From: Saprospiraceae bacterium | GTDB taxonomy: Bacteria > Bacteroidota > Bacteroidia > Chitinophagales > Saprospiraceae | Assembly: GCA_013001595.1 (NCBI GenBank) | Contig: JABDMH010000035.1 | Span: 1 to 36,013, forward strand | Reading direction: 5' to 3' | DNA: 36,013 bases | In this document: one piece after another, positions 8,634 through 18,520 of the stretch | Layout: each line of letters starts with the position of its first letter | Position numbering within the stretch: the stretch's first letter is position 1 | The notes under the pieces: model-generated | Told to the model about the DNA's origin: nothing | Databases searched by the model: none | Seen by the model: only the letters and a program-made list of their open reading frames with translations | Program-made: the position numbers and the translations under genes

Positions 8634-10652
8634 ATGGTTAGTGGTAGAATTACCCATTTGAGTAGACATTCTTGGTGGACTGGGTTAAGAACAGGTATGC
8701 TTTTCGCCTGTATGTGGATGGGACTACATACCCTTCGTGCACAAATCACTATGGACTCTATCCAAGCCATTGTTACTGCCCCTATCCCAGACACAACCAA
8801 GGTCCTGAAGTTGACCAAAATTGGTGAGCGTCTACGCTATGCAGATCCTTCTTTGTCAGACTCCAGCAGTGTACGGGCACTTGCCCTTGCAAGAAAAATG
8901 CATTTTATTAAGGGAGTCGCTTTTTCTATGGTGAATCTCAGTGCAACGAACCTAATACGAGGAAATTATAGTGAGGTTGAACAGTACACTGAAAAACTAC
9001 TTGATTTGGCCATTGAGGAGAATCTACCTAAGATACAGCTTGATGCTCTTGGTCAACAAGCCATTAAGTTGTATCATCAGGGTCGTTATCACGACGCCTT
9101 GCAGGTGCATTTTGTTCGCCTGAGCATTCTCGATACCTTCCCGATCCTGGTCTCAGAATTAATAACCTATAATAATATAGGTATCAATTATGAACGTCTG
9201 GAGGAGCCGGAAAAAGCATTGGAATATTATCAGAAGGCTTATGATTTGGGCGTAGAAGTGGACAACAAATATTACTTGGCTGCCATTGGTGCGAACATGG
9301 GGGTAATCCATAAGACTCTAGGCAATTTGGCAAAGGCTAAAGAACTCTTTATTAATAGTATAGAAGCTGCTCATGAAGTTAATAATCCAAACCTTTTGGT
9401 GGACGAAACCAGCAATTTGGCTGAGGTGTACATGTTGGAAGAAAGTTATTTAGATGCACATCGCTACAACCGAGAATCCTACACTCTGGCCAGACAGATT
9501 GGAGATCCAAATGGCATGATGAAAGCACAAATGCAGCAAGGAAATATTTTCTATGAAGAAGGAAAATACGATGCTGCACAGGCGTCCCTAGAAGACAGTA
9601 GACGAATTGCAGATACTCTGGGCGATAATGAGGAGAGACTTAATTTATATGAGCTATTTCATAAAAACTTCGCTGCGCAGGGAAGGATGGATCGTGCATA
9701 TCAAAGTGCCCTGCTTTATGCTGCATATCGAGATTCTATATTCAATCTGGAGAAAACAAATGAAGTCGCTGCACTGGAAACCAAATTTCAAACGGCGGAA
9801 AAAGAAAAGGAAATTGCCGAGCAAGCCATAGAGCTGGAGAAAAAAACTCATCAGAGAAATAGACTGTTCGCCACGGTTTTATTCATCGGCTTACTGGGGT
9901 TAAGCATCTTTACCGTTTTGATGCTTAGACTCCGTGAAAACAGAAAGCTGGCAAAACAAAATGAGATCATACAACAACAAATGATCGCATCACTGGAAAA
10001 AGAAAAAAAGATAATGAGCATGGCATCGATGATAGATGGACAGGAGTCGGAGCGGATACGTATAGCCAAAGACCTTCATGATGGTTTGGGAGGTCTGCTG
10101 AATGGTGTGCGCACTCAGATGGGACGCATTGAAAAGGAAATTACCAAACTAACAGATCTAGACCTTTATGCGCAAACAAATAAGATGATGGCAGAAGCGT
10201 CGGCAGAAGTGAGGCGAATTTCGCAAAACCTCATGCCGAGTGTGTTGAGACTTGAAGGGCTACAAGGTGCCATCGAAGACCTCTGCCACCAGCTGGAAAG
10301 TGTACATGGCCTGGAGGTGGACCTTCATCTTCAACTTTCAGGACTAACCCTGGACGAAACACAAGAGACATTTCTATATAGAATTGTACAGGAGTTGACC
10401 AACAACATCGTAAAACATGCACAAGCGAATGAAGTAATGGTTCAGGCCATCAGTTATGAGGATCACCTCAATCTCATCATCGAAGACAATGGTGTCGGTT
10501 TTGACACATCTATTCTTGAAGGCAAATCTGGAATCGGTGTTCGATCTGTACAATCCAGGGTAGATTTCCTAAGCGGAAGCTTGGATCTGTCTTCCACACC
10601 CGATTTAGGCACCAGCATTTCTATTAATATTCCATTAAATCCAAAAAAATGA
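8634..10652 (+). CDS. TPR-containing sensor histidine kinase (NarL-type, HisKA_3)
   Basis: A 672-residue membrane sensor kinase. The order is a signal or anchor segment near residues 17-35, a periplasmic array of about seven TPR repeats (for example YNNIGINYERLEEPEKALEYYQKAY), one membrane helix near 412-432, a coiled coil, then the kinase. The phosphorylated histidine is His482 in the H-box RIAKDLHDGLGG. The ATP-binding domain has an N-box (QELTNNIVKHA), EDNGVGFD and GIGVRSVQSRV. This architecture is typical of Bacteroidota NarL-family kinases. It overlaps the downstream response regulator by four bases, so that regulator is its partner. GTG at 8628 is an alternative start two codons earlier. 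The signal is unknown; the periplasmic TPRs suggest sensing through a protein or peptide. Confidence 0.93.
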   Translation: MVSGRITHLSRHSWWTGLRTGMLFACMWMGLHTLRAQITMDSIQAIVTAPIPDTTKVLKLTKIGERLRYADPSLSDSSSVRALALARKMHFIKGVAFSMVNLSATNLIRGNYSEVEQYTEKLLDLAIEENLPKIQLDALGQQAIKLYHQGRYHDALQVHFVRLSILDTFPILVSELITYNNIGINYERLEEPEKALEYYQKAYDLGVEVDNKYYLAAIGANMGVIHKTLGNLAKAKELFINSIEAAHEVNNPNLLVDETSNLAEVYMLEESYLDAHRYNRESYTLARQIGDPNGMMKAQMQQGNIFYEEGKYDAAQASLEDSRRIADTLGDNEERLNLYELFHKNFAAQGRMDRAYQSALLYAAYRDSIFNLEKTNEVAALETKFQTAEKEKEIAEQAIELEKKTHQRNRLFATVLFIGLLGLSIFTVLMLRLRENRKLAKQNEIIQQQMIASLEKEKKIMSMASMIDGQESERIRIAKDLHDGLGGLLNGVRTQMGRIEKEITKLTDLDLYAQTNKMMAEASAEVRRISQNLMPSVLRLEGLQGAIEDLCHQLESVHGLEVDLHLQLSGLTLDETQETFLYRIVQELTNNIVKHAQANEVMVQAISYEDHLNLIIEDNGVGFDTSILEGKSGIGVRSVQSRVDFLSGSLDLSSTPDLGTSISINIPLNPKK

Positions 10653-11290
10653 TTCGTGTAGCATTGGTTGATGATCATATACTGACCTTAAAGGGTACTC
10701 AACAGGTTTTGTCAGAGACTGAGCATATGCTGATTGTCGGCGCTTATACAGATGGGCATCTTCTGTTGGACCTGCTGGCATCAGAAGTTTCAAACGTAGA
10801 TCTTGTGATCACAGATTTAAATATGCCCAAAATAAATGGTGTGGATTTATGCAAGAGAATAAAGCGAAAATACCCTGCCATCAAAGTCTTGATTCTGTCT
10901 ATGATTGATGAACCCAATATGGTGTTTCGCATGCTCAAATATGGAGCCGATGGATATCTGCTAAAAAATGAAATTCAAAATGAATTGATGGATGCAATAA
11001 CCTCAGTCTTGCAAGGTAAGAAGTACTTTAATCAGCCGATTGATCATCTGCTTTCTACTTCTCATAATCCAAATGAGCGCAGTTCGCGAACCATGCGTCC
11101 TAATCTTTCGCGGAGGGAGAAAGAGGTGCTTGACCTAATTATTAAGGAATATACGACCCCAGAGATCGCCGAGGCCCTCTTTATTTCAGAGGGCACAGTA
11201 GCCACACATCGTAAACACATACTGAGTAAGATGGGCGTAAAAAATACGGCTGGCATTGTCCGAGTAGCTATTGAATGGAGCTTGCTGTAG
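10649..11290 (+). CDS. NarL/FixJ-type LuxR-family response regulator
   Basis: A 213-residue two-domain regulator. The receiver domain (about 1-120) has the acidic pair D8-D9, phospho-acceptor Asp56 in VITDLNMP, Ser84 and Lys106 in YLLKNE. The DNA-binding domain is a LuxR-type helix-turn-helix: LSRREKEVLDLI, then TTPEIAEALFISEGTVATHRKHILSKMGV. Its ATG overlaps the TGA of the TPR kinase (ATGA), so the two form a two-component system with coupled translation. Targets cannot be read from sequence. The second TPR kinase at 14-16 kb lacks a regulator and could also signal through this protein. Confidence 0.95.
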   Translation: MIRVALVDDHILTLKGTQQVLSETEHMLIVGAYTDGHLLLDLLASEVSNVDLVITDLNMPKINGVDLCKRIKRKYPAIKVLILSMIDEPNMVFRMLKYGADGYLLKNEIQNELMDAITSVLQGKKYFNQPIDHLLSTSHNPNERSSRTMRPNLSRREKEVLDLIIKEYTTPEIAEALFISEGTVATHRKHILSKMGVKNTAGIVRVAIEWSLL

Positions 11291-11341
11291 TTGCTTCGTT
11301 CAGTTTTCGAATAGTTGGGTTGAGACCGAGCCTGTTCTTGC

Positions 11342-11359
11342 TCTCCGGATCACCGGAGA
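11342..11359 (+). other. Hairpin after the two-component operon
   Basis: TCTCCGG and CCGGAGA form a perfect 7-bp stem with the 4-base loop ATCA, about 50 bases after the response-regulator stop. No T-run follows on either strand, so it is not a standard intrinsic terminator. It may stabilise the 3' end of the message. Confidence 0.3.
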
Positions 11360-11481
11360 CACTGAAGTGATTAACCTCCGTTTTGGCATTGGGTTGCCGT
11401 AGCCTATCCACTCAATACTGGCGATTTACCTACTCAAAGTGTCCTGAACTTTATCTATTTTACCGCTAGAAAATAACATCC

Positions 11482-13863
11482 ATGATGCAACCACCACCAG
11501 AGAAAATGGGCTCCTTTTACTTGGGCGCCAAGTATAATATGGTAGACCAGAAGATTGAAGAGGAGACCATTAATTATGATGCACGAGACCTGACTACCCA
11601 TGCCGTATGTGTGGGCATGACTGGCAGTGGTAAAACAGGGTTATGCATTGATTTGCTTGAAGAAGCCGCTCTTGATCAAGTGCCTGCCATTATTGTTGAT
11701 CCGAAAGGGGATATGACTAATCTATTATTGCAGTTTGAAGAGTTGTCGCCCGCATCATTCGTACCTTGGATAAATGCCGACGATGCGGCTAGGAAAGGAC
11801 TGTCTATCGATGCATATGCTGACGCTACAGCCCAGAAATGGCAAGAGGGACTAGCTTCCTGGGGGCAGGGCAAAGAGCGCATAAAGGCACTCAAAAAGTC
11901 TGTAAAATACACCATATTCACTCCGGGCTCGGATGCCGGAGTACCCATCAATATTTTGGGCTCCTTTGCAGCCCCATTGGTAGATTTTGACACAGAAGCC
12001 GAGATGCTGCGCGAACGCATCCAGGGTACGGTGTCTGCATTACTGGGTATGATAAATGTCAAAGCAGACCCATCTAGAAGCAGAGAGGGTATTTTGTTAG
12101 CCACGATTTTTGAACACCACTGGCGAAAGGGTGAGGGATTGGATCTTGCGACTATTATCATGGCCATTCAAAAGCCACCGGTGCAAAAACTGGGTGTCTT
12201 TGATGTCGATACTTTTTTCCCTGAGCAGGATAGATTTGATCTCGCTATGCAGTTTAATACACTGGTGGCGTCTCCTCAATTTGCCAATTGGCTCAAAGGT
12301 GAACCTTTGGATATCGACAAGCTGTATTTCACAGCGGATGGAAAAGCGAGGCACAGCATATTTTATTTGGCCCATCTTAGTGATAGTGAGCGCATGTTTT
12401 TCGTAACCCTCTTATTGAATAGTTTGGTGACTTGGATGCGTAAGCAAACAGGTACTACTAGTCTTCGTAGCCTGCTCTATTTTGATGAAGTCTTTGGGTA
12501 TTTTCCCCCAGTGGCACAACCTCCCTCAAAAAAGCCGCTCTTGACGATATTAAAGCAAGCACGCACCTTTGGCTTAGGTGCCATACTAGTAACACAGAAT
12601 CCTGGAGATTTGGACTACAAAGGTCTCTCCAATGCTGGTACATGGTTTATAGGAAAATTGCAAACAGATCGTGATAGAGATAAGGTATTGCAAGGTTTAT
12701 CGGGTGCAATCAATGAGGCCGGAGCAGGAACTTCGATGGATTTTTCTAGCAAGTTGGCAGGACTCTCTTCCAGAGTATTTCTTATGCATAATGTACATGA
12801 GGACCAGCCCGTGATTTTTCATACGCGTTGGGCTATGTCGTTTCTCCGGGGACCGCTCACCCGTGCCCAAATCAGGACAATGACTGCAGATAGCAAAGTA
12901 AATGTACCAACTACCGATGCGCTAGTTGAGGTCATGACCGAAAGTCAAACTAAAGCCCCAAAATCTGCTACCCCTCCAGCATTGGATCCAGGCATTGATC
13001 AACGTTTTCTTCGACGCCCAGAGGTCGAATCAAACACCAGCTTAGTGTATCATCCCAAAGTATTGGGTGTGGGAAAGGTTAGGTTTTATGATGGCAGAAA
13101 AGACATTGATCTCGATCGATCATTGGCACTATTGGCCAATCCCCCAGATGATTTTGGCCGGGTCGACTGGTCTAGAGCTGAATATTTGGACGACTGGCAA
13201 CGTAAGTTATCTAGCGATCCTTATCAAGGGCCAGTAGCATCATATTCAGAAGTCCCCAAAACCTTAACCTCCGCCAAAGAAATGAAACAGGTCAGCAATG
13301 ACTTTGCAGATTGGCTATATCATGAACAAGGTTTCGAAATTGCCGAACAGGAAAAACTGAAATTACATCAAAAACCAGATGAAACATTGGAGGCTTTTCA
13401 GATGCGTGTGAACCTGGCTATGCGGGAAGCTAGAGACAAAGAACTGGATGCATTGCAAGACAAGTATGAGGTGAAGATGGATCGACTCGAGGAAAGACTG
13501 CGCAAAAAGGAATTGAAACAGGCAGAGCAGCAGGCGGATTTGAGCCAAAGAAAAACTGCTGAATGGGTTGGTGTAGCGGAAACTATATTTTCTGTGTTTT
13601 CTGGGAGAAGGCGATCTCTGAATACAGCTACGACGAAGATGCGAATGAGGCGAAAAGCCAGCCATCAGTTAGAGGCCACACAGGCAGACATTGACGTACT
13701 GATGGAAGCTCAGGATGAACTGCGTGAGGAATTAGATGAGAAATTAGGCGAGATCGGTGACCAGTGGCAATCCATTGCCAACGACATTGGTAAGGAGGAA
13801 ATTAAACCACGTCGTGCTGATGTCAAGGTAGATGCGGTCTATTTGGTCTGGAAACCCGCTTAA
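11482..13863 (+). CDS. HerA-like P-loop ATPase with C-terminal coiled coil
   Basis: A 793-residue ATP-binding protein of the HerA/FtsK superfamily (DUF87-like). Walker A is GMTGSGKTG at 45-53, Walker B is LLYFDE at 331-336, and QARTFGLGAILVTQNP at 359-374 corresponds to the HerA sensor region. The ATPase core fills roughly residues 1-450. A region with FLRRPEV and VRFYDGRKDIDLDRSLALL follows. A long charged, glutamine-rich coiled coil lies at about 610-770, containing a short hydrophobic patch (WVGVAETIFSVFSG), and the protein ends in YLVWKP. HerA-type enzymes are hexameric DNA translocases, but this one stands alone without the NurA nuclease. It could process DNA, act in defence or be membrane-associated; none is shown. 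The start at 11482 gives MMQPPPEKMG; the alternatives nearby make no difference to the domains. Confidence 0.85.
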   Translation: MMQPPPEKMGSFYLGAKYNMVDQKIEEETINYDARDLTTHAVCVGMTGSGKTGLCIDLLEEAALDQVPAIIVDPKGDMTNLLLQFEELSPASFVPWINADDAARKGLSIDAYADATAQKWQEGLASWGQGKERIKALKKSVKYTIFTPGSDAGVPINILGSFAAPLVDFDTEAEMLRERIQGTVSALLGMINVKADPSRSREGILLATIFEHHWRKGEGLDLATIIMAIQKPPVQKLGVFDVDTFFPEQDRFDLAMQFNTLVASPQFANWLKGEPLDIDKLYFTADGKARHSIFYLAHLSDSERMFFVTLLLNSLVTWMRKQTGTTSLRSLLYFDEVFGYFPPVAQPPSKKPLLTILKQARTFGLGAILVTQNPGDLDYKGLSNAGTWFIGKLQTDRDRDKVLQGLSGAINEAGAGTSMDFSSKLAGLSSRVFLMHNVHEDQPVIFHTRWAMSFLRGPLTRAQIRTMTADSKVNVPTTDALVEVMTESQTKAPKSATPPALDPGIDQRFLRRPEVESNTSLVYHPKVLGVGKVRFYDGRKDIDLDRSLALLANPPDDFGRVDWSRAEYLDDWQRKLSSDPYQGPVASYSEVPKTLTSAKEMKQVSNDFADWLYHEQGFEIAEQEKLKLHQKPDETLEAFQMRVNLAMREARDKELDALQDKYEVKMDRLEERLRKKELKQAEQQADLSQRKTAEWVGVAETIFSVFSGRRRSLNTATTKMRMRRKASHQLEATQADIDVLMEAQDELREELDEKLGEIGDQWQSIANDIGKEEIKPRRADVKVDAVYLVWKPA

Positions 13864-14038
13864 ACCATACCTTATTGAGCCCACTTCGAAAAATCGCAAT
13901 GTCAAAAATGGCTCTTTTGGCGATCTTTTCATTTTTCTCAATTTGCTGATACTCAGGCATGACCAAATCTCAAAAAAGTGCAAATCTCATCCAAAATAGG
14001 CTCATTCTGTGAAGATGGCACTTTCCGGAGTGCGCTCA

Positions 14039-15991
14039 TTATTTTTCTATCGGTACGGCGATCCTGTACTGTACGCCCATACCTTGCTGGGCCGTCGTCT
14101 GCACCGTGCCATTTAAATAGGTAATCCTTGAGTGAATGTTTTTTATACCCAGCCCATATTCAATGGACTCAACAGTTGGATCATACCCTTTACCATCATC
14201 TGCTAAATCGATGATTAGATTCTTTTGGTCGATGGAAAAGTCAATGAGCAGTTGACTTGCTTCGGCATGTTTAAGGGTATTTTGACAGATTTCCTGTATG
14301 GCTCGATAAAGTTGTACTTTTTGTAGATCTGTGAGTTTGAGTGCCACTTCAGGAGCGATCACGTTTATCCTCATATCTGATTTCTCTTGCAAATCAAGCG
14401 CTAGATCTTCCACAGCTTCTACAAGACCCAGGTCAATCAAGGCGCCAGGCATCATGTCATGTGATATTCGCCGGACTTCCCGATGCGCATTGCCGATCAA
14501 TAGCTCAGCTTTTTTCAGGAGGTCCATATCGCTTAACTTTTCAATTTCTTTGGTAATGCGTTGCATTTGTAGTCGTGCTGAAGCCAGAATCCCCCCTAAG
14601 CCATCATGTAAATCTTGTGCAATTCTTTTGCGTTCTTCTTCTTGGCCCTGCACCATGTAATCCAGGGCCAGGATTTTTTGCTGTTTGTGCAAGCTGTCAA
14701 TTTTGGATGTAGCTAAAGATTGATTTTTACGATTTCGGTAAAATAAGAACCAAGTCAAAAATCCTAGCAGGATGGCGATTAATATCAGGAGATTACGCTG
14801 ATGCGTTTTAGTGGAGAGCTCCAATTTCTGGTTGGCCAATACAGCATCTTTCTGGGCTACCTCATACTTTGTTTCGATCTCCTTAAATAGGGTCTCATCA
14901 TAGCCCTGATCTACACTGTCTTGATATTGGACCGATAGTTTTAGTGATGCCAGGGCTGCTTCATAATTTTCGTTCAATTCAGCGGCATTGCTTTGGGCAA
15001 GATGGGTTTCTGTCAGCAGTGCTTTATGATCAATTTGCTTCGCAATTTTCACTGCCTTGGCAAAGTGTTGATCGCTTAATTCCACTTCTTTGAGTTTGGC
15101 ATAAACGGTTCCGAGTTCCATATTGGTTTCAATGAGTGGGATCGGATCTTCTAGCCGTTCACGGATAGCTAAGGCTTCGAGCATCAAAGTAAGTGCTTCC
15201 TCAGCTCGTTCTGCTTGCTCCAATGTAGCACCAATATTATTCAGGTTTCTTGAGATCTCAGATTCGTTGCCCAGCGCTCTACTAATAGCTAGTGCTTCCC
15301 TAAACATGGTCAATGCTTCTTCTGTATTACCTAAAGCAAGGTGATTGATGGCCGTGTTATTGAGCAGAAGACTTACCAACTTATCCCGATCCTGGTGCGT
15401 CAATGACTTAGCAAGTTTGAGCCCCTCTTGATTGAATTTTAAGGCCTTTTCCTCATTGTTCTGCCTTCCGTACAAATTGGCAATATTTAGCAATTTGACG
15501 GTCTGACCATAGTCATTATTATGAGATTTATCATACTCAATTCCCTCTGTATACAATTCAATGGCCTTGTCATATTGGTCTTGTCTCTTGTAGAGTACAC
15601 CCAAATTCGCGTAAGTAGCAGAAACCAGCGGGGTAAGATCATTTGCAATGCCTAGTGTACGGGCTTCTTCGAGATAGAATTGTGCGGAGTCATTTTGAGC
15701 TGCGTAGATATACATGGTACCCAGCACCTGATTTGCTGAACATCGAAATTTAACGTAAGTGCTGTTTTTCCCTAAGTGGAAGCACTTTCGTGCATACACC
15801 AAGGCGCTATCCATGGAAATATTGGAATAGGCATATGCTAAAAAATAATAGGCACGCATAGCAGTCGTATCATGTACAGCATGAATAGCAACCTGCTTGA
15901 GTGAATCTATGCTTTTTACTTGCCCAGATAGGGTAGGTCTATGACTTAACAACAGGATCAACAGCAGGCATGATGTATAAATTTTTCCCAT
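14039..15991 (-). CDS. TPR-containing sensor histidine kinase, no adjacent regulator
   Basis: A 650-residue kinase with the same plan as the one at 8.6 kb. It has a signal peptide (MGKIYTSCLLLILLL), six to eight periplasmic TPRs (for example ATYANLGVLYKRQDQYDKAIELYTEG), a membrane helix near 400-418, a short coiled coil, and a HisKA_3 domain with His462 in RIAQDLHDGLGG. The ATPase domain has IQEICQNTLKHA, DLADDGKGYD and YGLGIKNIHSRI. Both kinases share the juxtamembrane THQRN just before the helix, pointing to paralogy. I start it at 15991 because the signal peptide begins there; the frame is open to 16030. No response regulator is adjacent on either side, so it is an orphan kinase here and may share the NarL-type regulator at 10.6 kb. 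Confidence 0.92.
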   Translation of the reverse strand: MGKIYTSCLLLILLLSHRPTLSGQVKSIDSLKQVAIHAVHDTTAMRAYYFLAYAYSNISMDSALVYARKCFHLGKNSTYVKFRCSANQVLGTMYIYAAQNDSAQFYLEEARTLGIANDLTPLVSATYANLGVLYKRQDQYDKAIELYTEGIEYDKSHNNDYGQTVKLLNIANLYGRQNNEEKALKFNQEGLKLAKSLTHQDRDKLVSLLLNNTAINHLALGNTEEALTMFREALAISRALGNESEISRNLNNIGATLEQAERAEEALTLMLEALAIRERLEDPIPLIETNMELGTVYAKLKEVELSDQHFAKAVKIAKQIDHKALLTETHLAQSNAAELNENYEAALASLKLSVQYQDSVDQGYDETLFKEIETKYEVAQKDAVLANQKLELSTKTHQRNLLILIAILLGFLTWFLFYRNRKNQSLATSKIDSLHKQQKILALDYMVQGQEEERKRIAQDLHDGLGGILASARLQMQRITKEIEKLSDMDLLKKAELLIGNAHREVRRISHDMMPGALIDLGLVEAVEDLALDLQEKSDMRINVIAPEVALKLTDLQKVQLYRAIQEICQNTLKHAEASQLLIDFSIDQKNLIIDLADDGKGYDPTVESIEYGLGIKNIHSRITYLNGTVQTTAQQGMGVQYRIAVPIEK

Positions 15992-16124
15992 GGATTTATC
16001 TTGAAATGAACACAGGGTCAAAGATGGCACTGTCCATACAACCTTTTGTACGGTTTACGGGGGAGTTATGGAAATCACCCTTTTGTGGGATCGGTTGCTT
16101 GTATTTACTGAATACTCCCTTGTC

Positions 16125-16898
16125 CTACTCTGGTGTTACATAAGCCGCTGTAATGCCTCCGTCCACTAAAAAGTCGGTCCCCGTTGTATAAGATGATTCA
16201 TCTGAAGCTAGGTATAGTGCTCCATAGGCCATTTCTGAAGCCTCTCCAAATCTTCCCATTGGAACATGCACGAGGCGCCGTCTTCTCTTCTCTTCTGTAT
16301 TCAAAAAATCCATGAGTAAATCTGTGCGCAGGGGTCCTGGACTAAGTGCATTGACACGAATACCTTCTTGGGCATGAACAACTGCCAACTCACGTGTCAT
16401 CGCTAAGACAGCTCCCTTGCTAGCCGTGTATGCAATCTGAGGAGTGGCTGCACCAAGACGAGCCACAAAGGAGGCTGTATTAATAATGGAGCCTCCTCCA
16501 GATTTTTTCATTGCGGGTATGCCATATTTACAACCTAGTAAAATACTCTTGACATTAATTCGTAGCGTTAAATCGAAAATATCCTCCGATGTGTGAATGG
16601 CATCAGAATCTTCACTATGCATGATGCCGGCATTATTGAAGAGGATATGGAGTCCTCCAAATGCTCTTTCAGCATGAGCAATCATGGATCGACAATCACC
16701 ATCTTTTGAAATGTCTGCTAAGCATACTTCAGCGGTGCCACCTACATCTCTTATTTGCCGAACCGTATCCTGAACGGATTTTTCATCCCTGTCTACGGCA
16801 AGCACTTTTGCACCTTCTTTTGCAAATAACAACGAGCTGGCTTCACCTATGCCATTGCCAGCACCCGTAATTACTGCAATCTTATCTCTTAACCTCAT
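16125..16898 (-). CDS. Classical short-chain dehydrogenase/reductase
   Basis: A 257-residue classical SDR. It has the TGAGNGIG cofactor motif at 11-18, Asp36 after the second strand (favours NAD over NADP), NNAG at 88-91, catalytic Ser143, and Tyr157/Lys161 in YTASK. The length and C-terminal YTTGTDFLVDGGITAAY are typical of FabG/glucose-dehydrogenase-like SDRs. It is the last gene of the minus-strand run, 188 bases after the GS-like ligase, so cotranscription is likely but not certain. In the proposed route it would oxidise the hydroxyl of a gamma-glutamylated amino-alcohol to the aldehyde, which the ALDH at 4.2 kb would then oxidise. This assignment is from context; sequence alone shows only an NAD-dependent alcohol dehydrogenase-type SDR. 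Confidence 0.92.
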   Translation of the reverse strand: MRLRDKIAVITGAGNGIGEASSLLFAKEGAKVLAVDRDEKSVQDTVRQIRDVGGTAEVCLADISKDGDCRSMIAHAERAFGGLHILFNNAGIMHSEDSDAIHTSEDIFDLTLRINVKSILLGCKYGIPAMKKSGGGSIINTASFVARLGAATPQIAYTASKGAVLAMTRELAVVHAQEGIRVNALSPGPLRTDLLMDFLNTEEKRRRRLVHVPMGRFGEASEMAYGALYLASDESSYTTGTDFLVDGGITAAYVTPE

Positions 16899-17086
16899 TG
16901 ACTATTCATATTTCAATATCCAACCAGTGTACCGTCGTGTTAGTAAATATACAGTTTGAGATACTTTTTTTGTACCAGATCAAAGAAACAGAACCGAGCA
17001 TAGCCCTGGTTACGTAAGGATTTTGGTGATGAAGATATGGTGCAAAAGAACATGCCAAACTGTGTGGTTATTTGCGAGACGTTATA

Positions 17087-18463
17087 CTAAATCCGTTCAA
17101 AGTAACGCTTGCGCTCCCAGTCTGTTACTCCTTTCTCGTAAGCTCTAACTTCTTCATCAAAGAAATGAGCATAGTGATCTACCACCGTGTCACCGAAAGC
17201 TTTTCTGGTAAATGCGCTATTCCTAAATAAGTTTGCTGCTTCGCCTAATGATTTCGGCACATGTTGCAGGGATTCATCGGCATATGCATCTCCAGAGAAT
17301 ATTGGAGGAGGTTCTATCTGCGCACGAATGCCTTCGAGGCCCGATGCCAATGAGGCGGCAAATGCCAAATATGGATTGCAGTCTGCGCCTGGGATGCGAC
17401 ACTCGATTCGCAAACTTTTTCCCTGACCAACAACCCTAAATCCAGCCGTTCGATTATCATGACTCCACGCGAGGCGGGTTGGTGCCCAAGATGCATCTAC
17501 GTATCGTTTATAAGAATTAATCGTTGGGGCATAAAAGGGCATTAGATCTGGTACGTACTTCATCCACCCACCGAGAAACCATTGAAACTCTTCAGACGCT
17601 TCGATGGGGCCGAGACGCTTATTTCCGATGAATGCATTCTTACCCTCCTTCCATAAGCTGATGTGCAAATGGCAGCTGGAACCTGCAGAATCCGCGTGAT
17701 ATTTGGCCATGAAAGTAATGGAGATCTTCATTTGATCAGCCAATTCCTTCAGGCATTGCTTAAAAACCATGTGGCGATCTGCCATTTCTAAGGTCTCCGC
17801 ATAACAAATATTTAATTCATGCTGACCCAAGCCCCATTCTCCTTTACTGGTCTCCACCGGGATGCCAGATTTCTTTAGATGTTTGCGAGCGGCGCTATGA
17901 AAAAATTCCGTTCGGGTGCCCTGCAAAATATGATAGTCTTCAAGGTACCAGCCCACAGGTTTTAATTCATGGTAATTCTTCTCATGACATTCTCGGAAAC
18001 TTTGCTCAAAAAGATAATGCTCAAGCTCACTGGCAGCCATAGAACTATATCCCATGTCGGCGCATTGGGAAAGTTGGTTTCGCAAAATAGAGCGAGGAGC
18101 AACTCCGAGCAATTCATGACGCTGATTTTGGTATACATCGCAAGTAATGATGGCCGTCTTTCTTAACCAGCTCGCCTTGCGCATGGTATGTAGATCAGGT
18201 ATCAGATGAAAGTCTCCATATCCCAAATTCCAATTGGCCATTGCGTAGCCTTGAACTGGCTCCATTTCCATATCGGTAGTGAGTAGATAGTCACAAGCAT
18301 GTGCGCCATCTTCTAAAGCGTTTTCAATGAAAAATTCGGCATCCATCCTTTTACCCAGCATCCGGCCATAGTGATCGGTAAAACCCAAGACGATGGTATC
18401 AATCTTGTTAGCTTCAACCAATTCTCGCAGGGTTTCAACCGAAATAGTTCCATGTTTCTTCAT
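17087..18463 (-). CDS. Glutamine-synthetase-like gamma-glutamyl amide ligase (PuuA/GlnA4-like)
   Basis: A 458-residue member of the glutamine synthetase superfamily. Catalytic features are present: ASELEHYLF (Glu146, Glu148), GQHELN (Glu216), SSCHLHIS (His265, His267), NRTAGFR (Asn337, Arg338) and IECRIPGADCNPYLA (Glu354, Arg356). The replacement of the housekeeping central motifs, the lack of the adenylylation-loop signature and the overall pattern place it with GS-like enzymes that ligate glutamate to amines, such as PuuA (putrescine), GlnA4 (ethanolamine) and IpuC (isopropylamine), rather than with true GlnA. The gene lies 57 bases after an ethanolamine-type permease and upstream of an SDR. 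I infer ATP-dependent formation of a gamma-glutamyl amide, most likely gamma-glutamylethanolamide. Polyamines or other small amines are the alternatives. Confidence 0.9.
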   Translation of the reverse strand: MKKHGTISVETLRELVEANKIDTIVLGFTDHYGRMLGKRMDAEFFIENALEDGAHACDYLLTTDMEMEPVQGYAMANWNLGYGDFHLIPDLHTMRKASWLRKTAIITCDVYQNQRHELLGVAPRSILRNQLSQCADMGYSSMAASELEHYLFEQSFRECHEKNYHELKPVGWYLEDYHILQGTRTEFFHSAARKHLKKSGIPVETSKGEWGLGQHELNICYAETLEMADRHMVFKQCLKELADQMKISITFMAKYHADSAGSSCHLHISLWKEGKNAFIGNKRLGPIEASEEFQWFLGGWMKYVPDLMPFYAPTINSYKRYVDASWAPTRLAWSHDNRTAGFRVVGQGKSLRIECRIPGADCNPYLAFAASLASGLEGIRAQIEPPPIFSGDAYADESLQHVPKSLGEAANLFRNSAFTRKAFGDTVVDHYAHFFDEEVRAYEKGVTDWERKRYFERI

Positions 18464-18520
18464 GTTTGCCGGTTTTTTGCTTCCCTAATAATAGGTCTTT
18501 TCATATAAAGATAGGAGGGT

